In this document: positions 34,625-42,837 of the stretch, piece after piece
How the letters are laid out: each line of letters opens with the position of its first letter
Numbering within the stretch: the first letter of the stretch is position 1
Source of the DNA: Pseudomonas frederiksbergensis
Lineage (GTDB): Bacteria; Pseudomonadota; Gammaproteobacteria; Pseudomonadales; Pseudomonadaceae
Reading direction: 5' to 3'
Length of the DNA: 64,000 nt
Assembly (NCBI RefSeq): GCF_003732705.1
Contig: NZ_MOBR01000027.1
Coordinates: 1-64,000, forward strand
Notes under the pieces: generated by a model
Told to the model about the DNA's origin: nothing
What the model saw: the letters and a program-made list of their open reading frames with translations, nothing else
Database searches by the model: none
Position numbers and translations under genes: made by a program

Positions 34625-35782
34625 ATGATCCCCTACGGTCGGCAGAGTCTCGATCAGGCCGACATCGATGCGGTGGTGGCGGTGTTGCAGTCCGACTGGC
34701 TGACCCAAGGGCCGACCATCGCGCGTTTCGAACAGGCCATGGCCGAGCGCTGCCAGGCCGATTTTGCCGTGGCGGTCTGCAATGCCACGGCGGCGTTGCA
34801 CATCGCCTGCCTGGCGGCGGGGCTCGGTCCGGGGGACCGTTTGTGGACGACGCCGAATACCTTTTTGGCCTCGGCCAACTGCGGTCGTTACTGCGGCGCG
34901 GACGTGGATTTTGTCGACATCGATCCGCTGACCTGGAACCTCGATGCGGTTGCCCTGGCGTCGAAGCTTGAGCAGGCCGAGCGGGATGGGACATTGCCCA
35001 AGGTGCTGGTAGCGGTGGCGTTCTCCGGCCAAAGCTGCGACATGCGCAGGATCGCCGAACTGGCCGACCGTTATGGCTTCACGGTGATTGAGGATGCCTC
35101 GCATGCGGTCGGCGCGTCTTATGCCGGGCGTCCGGTGGGCTGTGGCGAATTCGCGGCGATGACGGTGTTCAGCTTTCATCCGGTGAAGATCATCACCAGT
35201 GCCGAAGGCGGCATGGTCCTGACCAATCGCCCGGATCTTGCCGAGCGCTTGCAGCGCCTGCGCAGCCACGGCATGACCCGTGACTGCGAGCAAATGACCG
35301 AGCCCAGCCACGGCCCCTGGTATTACCAGCAAGTGGAGTTGGGCTTCAATTACCGGATCACCGACCTGCAAGCGGCCCTCGGGTTGTCACAGATGAACAA
35401 GCTCGATGACTTTATCGAGCGTCGTCGTGAACTGGCGGCCCGTTACGACCGCTTGCTGAGTTTCTTGCCGCTGACCCTGCCGAGCGCCCAGCCCGAGGCC
35501 GGGTCAACCTGGCATCTTTACGTGGTGCGTTTGCAGCTCGACCGTATCAAGCTCAGCCACCGGCAAGTGTTCGAAGGTCTGCGTGCCGCCGGGATCGGGG
35601 TGAACCTGCATTACATTCCCGTGCATTTGCAGCCGTACTACCGCGACCTGGGTTTCGCTGAAGGGGATTTCCCGCAGGCCGAACGTTATTACGCCGAAGC
35701 CATCAGCCTGCCGCTGTTTCCGCTGCTCAGCAACGAACAGCAGGACTATGTGGTCGAGCAACTGCGACGGCTGACCGAATAA
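34625..35782 (+). CDS. pseC: UDP-4-amino-4,6-dideoxy-N-acetyl-L-altrosamine transaminase PseC
   Basis: A 385-aa PLP aminotransferase of the DegT/DnrJ/EryC1 family that aminates the 4-keto product of PseB. Marks: NATAALHIACLA, VIEDASHAVGASY, FSFHPVKIITSAEGG with the PLP lysine at residue 188, and GFNYRITDLQAALGLSQ. The ATG at 34625 gives the family N-terminus MIPYGRQSL; the frame is open to a GTG at 34535, but that 30-residue extension looks like leftover of the pseB deletion. Its PseB substrate is not made by any intact gene in this window. Confidence 0.93.
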   Translation: MIPYGRQSLDQADIDAVVAVLQSDWLTQGPTIARFEQAMAERCQADFAVAVCNATAALHIACLAAGLGPGDRLWTTPNTFLASANCGRYCGADVDFVDIDPLTWNLDAVALASKLEQAERDGTLPKVLVAVAFSGQSCDMRRIAELADRYGFTVIEDASHAVGASYAGRPVGCGEFAAMTVFSFHPVKIITSAEGGMVLTNRPDLAERLQRLRSHGMTRDCEQMTEPSHGPWYYQQVELGFNYRITDLQAALGLSQMNKLDDFIERRRELAARYDRLLSFLPLTLPSAQPEAGSTWHLYVVRLQLDRIKLSHRQVFEGLRAAGIGVNLHYIPVHLQPYYRDLGFAEGDFPQAERYYAEAISLPLFPLLSNEQQDYVVEQLRRLTE

Positions 35783-35799
35783 ACGACACGCCCCCCCCT

Positions 35800-35887
35800 G
35801 TGGGAGCGAGCCTGCTCGCGAAGGCGATGTATCAGCCGACATGTAAGTTGCCTGGAACACCGTTTTCGCGAGCAGGCTCGCTCCCAC
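35800..35887. repeat. REPIN-like inverted repeat inside the pse operon
   Basis: Arms GTGGGAGCGAGCCTGCTCGC and GCGAGCAGGCTCGCTCCCAC between pseC and the methylase gene. It splits the otherwise overlapping pse genes. Confidence 0.85.
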
Positions 35888-35930
35888 AAGGGATTTGTGC
35901 AATGACCCGAATGGCGGATGAGAGTGTGTA

Positions 35931-36551
35931 ATGCGTGAACTGAGTGAGCAGGAAAAATTCTGGCAGGGTGATTTCGGTAATCAATATGTCGAGCGCAACG
36001 TTGGGCAACCGTTGGTGGCGGCCAACCTGGCGTTGTTGGCCAAGGCGCTGACTCGGGCCGGGCGGATTGACAGCCTGGTGGAACTGGGCACCAATGCCGG
36101 CAACAATTTGCAGGCGCTGCACCAACTGTTGCCCCAGTGCGAACTGTTCGGCGTGGAGATCAACGCCAGTGCCTATGCCCAGGCCCAGGCGTTGGACATC
36201 GCGCACATCTGGCACGGTTCGTTGTTCGATTTTCCCCGTGAACGCACCTTTGACCTGACCCTGAGCAAAGGCGTGCTGATTCATCTGGCGCCTGAGCTGT
36301 TGCCGGCGGCGTATGCGCAATTGTATGAGTTGAGCCAGCGTTACATCCTGATCGCCGAGTACTACAACCGGGTGCCGGTCGAGGTGTCGTATCGCGGTAA
36401 CAGCGGCAAGTTGTTCAAACGTGATTTTGCCGGTGAAATGCTCGATCGTTATGATGACCTGAAACTGGTGGATTACGGATTCGGCTACCACCGCGATCCG
36501 CAATTCCCGGTGGACGACATCACCTGGTTTCTTCTGGAAAAACGCCCTTGA
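35931..36551 (+). CDS. Pseudaminic-acid-associated methylase
   Basis: A 206-aa SAM-dependent methyltransferase of the type found in pse clusters. N-terminus FWQGDFGNQYVERN, SAM motif LVELGTNAGNNLQAL, then LSKGVLIHLAPELLPAAYAQLYE and YYNRVPVEVSYRGNSGKLFKRDFAGEML. These features match the pseudaminic acid biosynthesis-associated methylase family; the methylated position is unknown. Only a weak GAG ribosome site precedes the ATG. pseF starts at its stop codon. Confidence 0.9.
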   Translation: MRELSEQEKFWQGDFGNQYVERNVGQPLVAANLALLAKALTRAGRIDSLVELGTNAGNNLQALHQLLPQCELFGVEINASAYAQAQALDIAHIWHGSLFDFPRERTFDLTLSKGVLIHLAPELLPAAYAQLYELSQRYILIAEYYNRVPVEVSYRGNSGKLFKRDFAGEMLDRYDDLKLVDYGFGYHRDPQFPVDDITWFLLEKRP

Positions 36552-37255
36552 ACAACGTCGCAATCATCCCCGCCCGAGGTGGCAGCAAACGTATCCCGAG
36601 CAAGAACCTCAAGCTGTTCGGCGGTGTGCCGATGATTGCCCGCTCGATTCAAATTGCGCTCGAATCGGAGTTGTTCGCCCAAGTGGTGGTCAGCACCGAC
36701 GACGAAGAAATCGCCGACGTGGCCCGCGCCTATGGCGCACAGGTGCCCTTTATGCGCCCGGCGGCATTGGCGGATGATTACACCGGCACGGCGGCGGTCA
36801 TCGTCCATGCCCTGGAAGAACTGCATCGACAGGGCCGCGATTTTGATTACGCCTGTTGCCTGTACGCTACGGCGCCCCTGCTGAAAATGCAGTTTCTGCA
36901 GCAAGGCCTGGCGCTGCTGGAGCAGCACCCACACAAATCATTTACGTTTTCGGTGTGCGACATCGGTTTCCCGGTACAACGAGCCCTGACCCTTGACGAT
37001 CAAGGCGCATTGACCGCGCTGTACCCGGAGTTCCGCCAGACCCGCTCGCAGGACTTGCCGCGAGCCTTTCAAGACGCCGGGCAGTTCTACTGGGGCCGCA
37101 GCAGTGCCTGGTTGCGCGGCGATGTGCTGTATTCAACCCAAAGCCTGCCGGTGATCCTGCCCCGCTACCTGGTGCAAGACATCGACACAGCCGAAGACTG
37201 GAAACGCGCCGAATACCTCTACGCCGCATTGAAGGCCGGTGGCGAACTGCAATGA
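36548..37255 (+). CDS. pseF: CMP-pseudaminic acid cytidylyltransferase PseF
   Basis: A 235-aa nucleotidyltransferase that activates pseudaminic acid with CTP. Marks: AIIPARGGSKRIPSKNLKLFGGVPMI at residues 4-30 (CMP-sialic-acid-synthetase type), VVVSTDDEEIADVA and VQDIDTAEDWKRAEYLY. The TTG start overlaps the stop of the methylase (TTGA); no other in-frame start would keep the P-loop-like segment. pseG overlaps its end. Confidence 0.94.
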   Translation: MNNVAIIPARGGSKRIPSKNLKLFGGVPMIARSIQIALESELFAQVVVSTDDEEIADVARAYGAQVPFMRPAALADDYTGTAAVIVHALEELHRQGRDFDYACCLYATAPLLKMQFLQQGLALLEQHPHKSFTFSVCDIGFPVQRALTLDDQGALTALYPEFRQTRSQDLPRAFQDAGQFYWGRSSAWLRGDVLYSTQSLPVILPRYLVQDIDTAEDWKRAEYLYAALKAGGELQ

Positions 37256-38757
37256 GGGTGCTGATTCGTTCCGACGCCTCGCCGACCATCGGCAGCGGCC
37301 ACATCGCCCGTTTGTTGCCCTTGGCCAGGACCTTGCGCAAACAAGGGGTGCATGTCGCTTTCGCGTGTCGCGAGTTGCCGGGTCATCGCCTCGACAGCCT
37401 GGCCGCCGAAGGCTTTGAAACCTTCGCGCTACCTGACCGCTATCCCGATGAAGACCCGCAGCAGGCCATCGAATCCATGCTGCCGTGGCAGGCGGACATT
37501 GCCGCGCTGGACCTGTTGTTGAAAAACCAGGCGGCGTTCGACTGGATCATCGTCGACCACTACGGCCTCGATCATCACTGGCAGACTGCGGCCCGGCGCT
37601 GGGCGCCACGGATCGCGGCGGTGGATGATCTGGCGACGCGCACGTATAGCGTTGATTTGCTGCTTAACCAGAATCTGTCCGGTACTGCCGAGGCCTATGC
37701 CGGGCTGATCGGCACCGATTGCCGCACCCTGTTCGGGCCTCGCTTCGCCATGCTGCGCGATGAGTTCTGTTGCCCGGCGATTGCCATCAAACCCCGGGCC
37801 AGGCGCGTGCTGGTGAACTTCGGCGGCTTCGATGTGGCGATGCAGACCTACCACGCGATGCAGGCGCTGACGGATTTCCATGAGCTGGAAGTTGACTTCG
37901 TCGCCGGTGCCGACAACCCAGCCTGGGAGGCGATGCAGGCACTGGCGACGGATCGTCCGAACTGGCGTTTGCACAGCTTTGTCAGTGACTTTTATCGCTT
38001 GATGGCCGAAGCCGATCTGTTTATCGGCGCCGGCGGCGGCACCAGTTGGGAGCGGGCGGCGCTGGGACTGCCGACTCTCTGCATTGCCGTGTCGAATAAC
38101 CAGCAGGCCAACGGCGAGGTCATGGCGACTTCTGGCGCCCATGTATTCCTGGGGGCGCGTGAACAGGTCAGCATCGAGCAACTGCGCCAGGCCATCGGTT
38201 TTGTCGCGGGCAATCAGGGCTTGCGCCAGAGCATGGCCGAGCAGTCCCGGCAGTTGGTCGATGGCCGTGGCGCGCAACGGGTGGCAGCGGCGCTGGTCGG
38301 TGCGATGTTGCCGGTGCGCGAGGCGACCCTGGACGATGTTCGATTGCTGTTCGAGGGGCGCAATGCCGAGGCGGTGCGACGCGGGTCGCTGGACAGCCGT
38401 GTCATCGATTGGCCGTCGCATCAGGCCTGGCTGGCGGCGAGTCTGGACAACGAGCAGCGCTTGCTGTTGATCGCCGAGGCCGGGGATGGCCCGGTCGGAG
38501 CGCTGCGCTATGACCTGCACGGGTTGAGCGCCGAAGTCTCGATTTATTTGTTCGAAGGCCGCTTCGGGCTGGGTTGGGGCAGGGCGCTGCTGGAGCGTGG
38601 CGAACCATTCGTCCGCGCTCACTGGCCGCAGCTGCAAAGCATCACCGCTCAAGTACTGCCCGCTAATCAGCCGTCGTTGAATCTTTTTCGCGAAGCCGGT
38701 TTCACCCAAAGTGCTTGTGCTTTCACCCGCGTTTTAAAGGATCACGGCAATGACTAG
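37252..38757 (+). CDS. pseG: PseG-PseH fusion: UDP-sugar hydrolase with N-acetyltransferase domain
   Basis: A 501-aa fusion. Residues 1-345 are PseG, which removes UDP from the diacetylated altrose: MRVLIRSDASPTIGSGHIAR has the catalytic His17, and the C-terminal half shows FIGAGGGTSWERAALGLPTLCIAVSNNQ (GT-B-like UDP site). Residues about 352-501 are a GNAT acetyltransferase (VREATLDDVRLLFEGRNAEAVRR, GWGRALLERGEPFV, LPANQPSLNLFREAGF), the PseH step, N-acylation at C4. In Campylobacter and Helicobacter these are separate proteins. Overlaps pseF and pseI. Confidence 0.92.
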   Translation: MRVLIRSDASPTIGSGHIARLLPLARTLRKQGVHVAFACRELPGHRLDSLAAEGFETFALPDRYPDEDPQQAIESMLPWQADIAALDLLLKNQAAFDWIIVDHYGLDHHWQTAARRWAPRIAAVDDLATRTYSVDLLLNQNLSGTAEAYAGLIGTDCRTLFGPRFAMLRDEFCCPAIAIKPRARRVLVNFGGFDVAMQTYHAMQALTDFHELEVDFVAGADNPAWEAMQALATDRPNWRLHSFVSDFYRLMAEADLFIGAGGGTSWERAALGLPTLCIAVSNNQQANGEVMATSGAHVFLGAREQVSIEQLRQAIGFVAGNQGLRQSMAEQSRQLVDGRGAQRVAAALVGAMLPVREATLDDVRLLFEGRNAEAVRRGSLDSRVIDWPSHQAWLAASLDNEQRLLLIAEAGDGPVGALRYDLHGLSAEVSIYLFEGRFGLGWGRALLERGEPFVRAHWPQLQSITAQVLPANQPSLNLFREAGFTQSACAFTRVLKDHGND

Positions 38758-39802
38758 CTTCAAGATTGGCGAGCGCTTGATCGGTGCAGAAGCGCCGCCG
38801 TTCATCATTGCCGAAATGAGTGGCAACCATAACCAGTCGCTGGACGTGGCGCTGCAAATCGTCGAGGCCGCGGCCAAGGCCGGCGCCCACGCGTTGAAGC
38901 TGCAAACCTACACCGCCGAAACCATGACCCTGGATATCGACGAAGGCGAGTTCTTCATCAAGGACCCGAACAGTCTCTGGGCCGGGACATCGTTGTACGC
39001 GTTGTACGAGAAAGCCCATACGCCGTGGGAATGGCATGCGCCGATTTTCGCCCGCGCCAAGGAGCTGGGCATGCTCGCCTTCTCGACGCCGTTCGACGAT
39101 ACGGCCGTGGACTTCCTCGAAAGCCTCGACGTACCGGCCTACAAGATCGCCAGTTTCGAAAACACTGATTTGCCGCTGATTCGTCGGGTCGCGGCCACCG
39201 GCAAGCCGCTGATCATCTCCACCGGCATGGCCAGCATCGCCGAGCTCGACGAAGTCGTGCGGGCCGCCCGTGAGGCCGGTTGCAAAAACCTGGTGCTGCT
39301 CAAGTGCACCAGCACTTACCCGGCGACCCCGGCCAACAGCAATGTGCGGACCATCCCGCATCTGCGGGAATTGTTTGGGTGTGAAGTCGGTTTATCGGAT
39401 CACTCGATGGGCGTTGGCGTTTCCGTCGCGGCGGTGGCGCTCGGGGCTACGGTGGTGGAAAAGCACTTCACCCTCGATCGTGCTGCCGGTGGGGTGGACG
39501 CCAGTTTCTCCCTGGAACCGGCGGAGCTGGCCAGCCTGGTGATCGAAACCGAGCGTGCCTGGCAAGCCATGGGGCAGGTGCAATACGGCGTGACCGAGGC
39601 CGAGCGCAAGTCGCTGGTGTACCGGCGCTCGCTGTATGTCACCCAGGACATGGCCGCCGGTGAACCCTTTACCGCCGCCAATCTACGGGCTATCCGCCCG
39701 GGCCTGGGGTTGGCGCCCAAACATGCTGAAACCCTGCTGGGCCGTCGCGCTCGCCAGGCGATCAAGCGCGGAACTGCGCTGGACTGGTCATTGGTCGAAT
39801 AA
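38750..39802 (+). CDS. pseI: Pseudaminic acid synthase PseI
   Basis: A 350-aa enzyme condensing 2,4-diacetamido-2,4,6-trideoxy-L-altrose with phosphoenolpyruvate to pseudaminic acid. The TIM-barrel part carries PPFIIAEMSGNHNQSLDVAL, ALKLQTYTAETMT, STGMASIAELDEVV, LLKCTSTYPA and GLSDHSMGVGVSVAAVALGATVVEKHFTLDR. The C-terminal antifreeze-like SAF domain starts at about 285 (KSLVYRRSLYVTQDMAAGEPF). Its ATG lies 8 bases inside the end of pseG-H. Confidence 0.96.
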   Translation: MTSFKIGERLIGAEAPPFIIAEMSGNHNQSLDVALQIVEAAAKAGAHALKLQTYTAETMTLDIDEGEFFIKDPNSLWAGTSLYALYEKAHTPWEWHAPIFARAKELGMLAFSTPFDDTAVDFLESLDVPAYKIASFENTDLPLIRRVAATGKPLIISTGMASIAELDEVVRAAREAGCKNLVLLKCTSTYPATPANSNVRTIPHLRELFGCEVGLSDHSMGVGVSVAAVALGATVVEKHFTLDRAAGGVDASFSLEPAELASLVIETERAWQAMGQVQYGVTEAERKSLVYRRSLYVTQDMAAGEPFTAANLRAIRPGLGLAPKHAETLLGRRARQAIKRGTALDWSLVE

Positions 39803-40031
39803 CCCTTGTCGGGCTGATTCGGCAAAATAGCGTGACCTGTGAGTCATAACGCGCATCTTCACTGTATTGTATTGACCGGGGAGATGGCGCCTGGCCCTTT
39901 ATCGGGTCCAGTGATAGCTCTTGACGCTTCCCGCTGTCGCCCATTTCGGGCGGCTGAAAATCTTTGTATGTCGGCGCCCCTCGATTCCTTGCGAGCGGTG
40001 GTATTGGGCTGTTTATTATTGGGAAGCCGTA

Positions 40032-40958
40032 ATGATTGGCATAAAAAGCATTGCGAGCTACGTTCCTGTAGCCGGCGTGGACAATTACGCACAAGGTGCA
40101 AAATTCGAGAAGGATGAAGAGTTCATCCTGGGCAAGATCGGTTCGGCCTTCCTGCCGCGCAAAGACGCTGAGCAAGAAACCTCGGACCTGTGTGTCGAAG
40201 CGGCCAATGCGCTGTTCGCCAACAACCCCGATTTGAAGCGTGAAGCCGTCGACGTGCTGATCGTCGTCACCCAGAACGGTGATGAAGAAGGCCTGCCACA
40301 CACCGCCGCCATCGTGCAGGACAAGCTCGGTTTGTCGACCAGCGTGGCAGCGTTCGATATTTCCCTGGGCTGCTCGGGCTACGTTTACGGCCTCTACGCG
40401 ATCAAGGGCTTCATGGAAGCCACGGGCCTGAAGAACGGCCTGCTGATCACCGCCGATCCGTATTCCAAGATCGTCGACCCGGAAGACCGCAACACCACCA
40501 TGCTGTTCGGCGATGCCGCCACCGCCACCTGGATGGGCGAGGGTGCGCCATGGCAGTTGGGCAAGGCCAAGTTCGGCACCGACGGTTCCGGCGCGCCGCA
40601 TTTGAAGGTTACCGATGGCGTGTTCTACATGAACGGTCGCCAGGTCTTCAATTTCGCGCTACTTAAGGTCCCTGCGCATTTGCATGAGCTGCTCGATGAG
40701 TCCGGCCTGAAAGCTGACGATATCGATGCCTTCTGCATCCACCAGGGCAGTGCGGCGATTGTCGATGCAGTGGCCCGACGCTTTGAAGGTGAGCCGGAGA
40801 AATTCATCAAGGACATGGTCGAGACCGGTAATACCGTGTCGTCGAGTATTCCGCTGTTGCTGGAAAAGCACGTCCTCGACTCGGACTGGAAGCGCGTCGC
40901 GCTGAGCGGTTTTGGTGTAGGGCTGTCGTGGGGCTCGGCGATCATCTATCGTCCGTGA
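40032..40958 (+). CDS. 3-oxoacyl-ACP synthase III family protein
   Basis: A 308-aa FabH-like condensing enzyme. The triad is complete: Cys114 in LGCSGYVYG, His237 in FCIHQGS and Asn267 in TGNTVSSS. Such genes recur in Pseudomonas flagellin-glycosylation islands; the P. syringae flagellin glycan carries a 3-hydroxybutanoyl amide, so this enzyme may supply a short acyl chain for N-acylation (inference). The ATG at 40032 is the family start (MIGIKSIASYVP). The 229-base gap before it shows no clear promoter. Confidence 0.88.
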   Translation: MIGIKSIASYVPVAGVDNYAQGAKFEKDEEFILGKIGSAFLPRKDAEQETSDLCVEAANALFANNPDLKREAVDVLIVVTQNGDEEGLPHTAAIVQDKLGLSTSVAAFDISLGCSGYVYGLYAIKGFMEATGLKNGLLITADPYSKIVDPEDRNTTMLFGDAATATWMGEGAPWQLGKAKFGTDGSGAPHLKVTDGVFYMNGRQVFNFALLKVPAHLHELLDESGLKADDIDAFCIHQGSAAIVDAVARRFEGEPEKFIKDMVETGNTVSSSIPLLLEKHVLDSDWKRVALSGFGVGLSWGSAIIYRP

Positions 40959-40973
40959 GCCACAACCTGATAT

Positions 40974-41014
40974 AAAAATAGCGTTCAAGGTTATCCCTTG
41001 AACGCTATTTTTTT
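40974..41014. terminator. Strong bidirectional terminator after the KAS III gene
   Basis: A 17-bp stem (AAAAATAGCGTTCAAGG, 40974-40990, with CCTTGAACGCTATTTTT, 40996-41012), 5-base loop and a run of seven T. The A-run on the other side allows action in both directions. Confidence 0.92.
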
Positions 41015-41037
41015 GCCTGTACGAAAAGCGAGGCCGC

Positions 41038-42330
41038 ATGAGCGAATGCTTTGACGATAATGCCCGGGTGATCGAACGGCGCTGGCCGAACCTGTTTGCG
41101 CGGTTGATGTTCGAAGACACCACGGCGATCCCGGCCGAGTTGACCGAAGGGCAGGGGTCGACGCTGAGTATCGGCGGTATTCAACTTACCAGTCGTCATG
41201 ATCGGCTCCGCGAGGCCCAAGTGCAGGCCGCCAGCCTGCCGGCGGACAAGGCGCAGCTGCATGTCTATGGCACCGGCCTGGGGGACTTGCCGAGCGTCCT
41301 GCTGGAGCGCGAGGCGCTGGAGCGGTTGTACGTGCATATCCTCAACGGCGCCCTGTTTGCCCTGGTGCTGCAACTGCTCGACCAGCGGCAATGGCTCGAC
41401 GACCCGCGGGTAGAGCTGATGTATGCCGGTGATCAAGCGGATATCTACACGCCGTTTTTCGCGCTGCCCTCGGAAATGGTGCTGGCGGACGACTTCAACG
41501 CGAAGATTCGCGATCGCCTGGTCAGCGAAGTGCACCTGAGTTTCAACAACCGTGATTTCGACCCGCAGTCCCCGGCCATCGTCCAGCGTTTGCAGGACAG
41601 CCTTGAAGTGCTGCTCGCCGACGATGATGTCGCGCGGCTGTTCGGTACTTGTGCAGGCCGGGAAATCTACGTGATCGGCACCGGGCCCAGCCTTGAAAGC
41701 CATTTTGAACAGTTGGCAAAGGTGCGTGAGCAGGCACAGCGGCCGTTGTTCATTTGTGTCGACACCGCCTATCGACCGCTTCTCGAACACGGGATCAAAC
41801 CCGATCTGGTAGTGAGCATCGACCAGCGCATCAGTTTCCGGCACTTGCCCTGCGAGGACTCCGACGGCATTCCGCTGGTGTACCTGCCGCTCAGTGATCC
41901 GCAGGTGTTGCGGGCCTGGAAGGGCAAGCGTTATGGCGGCTACTCTGCCAGCCCGGTCTACGCCTCGTTACGTCGCCAATACCCCAGGGCAGAACTGTAC
42001 GTGGGCGGCAGCGTGATTCATCCAGCGGTGGACCTGGCCGTGAAGATGGGCGCCGAGCGCATTACGTTGTTTGGTGCTGACTTCGCCTTCCCGATGAACA
42101 AGACCCACGCCGGCTGGAACGACGGTGATCTGGGACCCGGGGTGAACCTGGCCCGGCACTGGGTGCGCGACGGGCATGGTGAACGGGTCCGCACGCAGCT
42201 CAATTTCCGCAGTTACCTGTGTGAGCTGGAACGCTACATCGCCGGACACCCCGAGGTGCGTTTCTTTAACAGCAGTCGGGCGGGCGCGTTGATTGCCGGC
42301 ACCCGGTTCAATCAGGAGTTCGTGCAATGA
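41038..42330 (+). CDS. maf: Motility accessory factor (Maf) flagellin glycosyltransferase, DUF115 family
   Basis: A 430-aa cytoplasmic protein of the Maf family, which transfers CMP-activated nonulosonic acids to Ser/Thr of flagellin. Core DUF115 marks: EIYVIGTGPSLESHFEQL (about 217-234), LFICVDTAYRPLLEHGIKPDLVVSIDQRI, and YVGGSVIHPAVDLAVKMGAERITLFGADFAFPMNKTHA. As the last large gene before fliC it links the pse genes to the filament. An 88-aa protein follows with ATGA overlap. Confidence 0.92.
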   Translation: MSECFDDNARVIERRWPNLFARLMFEDTTAIPAELTEGQGSTLSIGGIQLTSRHDRLREAQVQAASLPADKAQLHVYGTGLGDLPSVLLEREALERLYVHILNGALFALVLQLLDQRQWLDDPRVELMYAGDQADIYTPFFALPSEMVLADDFNAKIRDRLVSEVHLSFNNRDFDPQSPAIVQRLQDSLEVLLADDDVARLFGTCAGREIYVIGTGPSLESHFEQLAKVREQAQRPLFICVDTAYRPLLEHGIKPDLVVSIDQRISFRHLPCEDSDGIPLVYLPLSDPQVLRAWKGKRYGGYSASPVYASLRRQYPRAELYVGGSVIHPAVDLAVKMGAERITLFGADFAFPMNKTHAGWNDGDLGPGVNLARHWVRDGHGERVRTQLNFRSYLCELERYIAGHPEVRFFNSSRAGALIAGTRFNQEFVQ

Positions 42331-42593
42331 GTGTCCTGAAGCAATGCGTTGACGAATGCCGGCAGTGCGCACGCCTGTTTCGACTGGGGCGTGATGTCGA
42401 AGCGGCATTGACCATGGTGGATGTATTCGATGAGGCGCAGCGGTTGTTGTCGACGGCGCCCCGGGACATCCAGTTGAAATGGACCCAGGTACTCACGCAC
42501 ATGCTGGAATGTCAGGAGCGCCAGGATTGGTTGGGGCTCGCCGACTTTATGGAGTATGAGTCGGTGGATTTGCTGGAAAGCGTTCACGTTTGA
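42327..42593 (+). CDS. Hypothetical 88-aa protein coupled to Maf
   Basis: An 88-aa, probably all-helical protein with paired cysteines (KQCVDECRQCARL) and a further Cys in HMLECQERQDWLGLADFMEYESVDLLE. Its ATG overlaps the maf stop codon (ATGA), so production is coupled to Maf. The size and helical character are like flagellin chaperones (FliS/FliT), so a chaperone or Maf cofactor role is possible; I do not recognise a family. Confidence 0.7.
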   Translation: MSVLKQCVDECRQCARLFRLGRDVEAALTMVDVFDEAQRLLSTAPRDIQLKWTQVLTHMLECQERQDWLGLADFMEYESVDLLESVHV

Positions 42594-42730
42594 AAGCCGT
42601 GAAATGGCTCTGGTCGGGATGTTTGGTTATCGGACGGTTTTATGGCGCCATTTTTCAGCGGGTGAGGGGCCGCTAAGCCTTTGTTTTGTAGGGGGTGGCA
42701 GTGTGATGGCAATATTTTTTAAAAAAGCCC

Positions 42731-42757
42731 TCAAGCAACCTGCATTCCCGACGATAA
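42731..42757 (+). promoter_or_regulatory. Sigma-28 (FliA) promoter of fliC
   Basis: TCAA (42731-42734), 15-base spacer, GACGATAA (42750-42757), against TAAA-N15-GCCGATAA: 3 of 4 and 7 of 8 matches with exact spacing. The fliC leader would be about 70 bases with an AGGA ribosome site. Confidence 0.85.
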
Positions 42758-42837
42758 CTATTACGAAGGTTCTCTAGGCCATACCCGGCGGTTGCCAGGG
42801 CCGGAAGCCGCAGTACCCAACCAACGAGGATTTCGTC

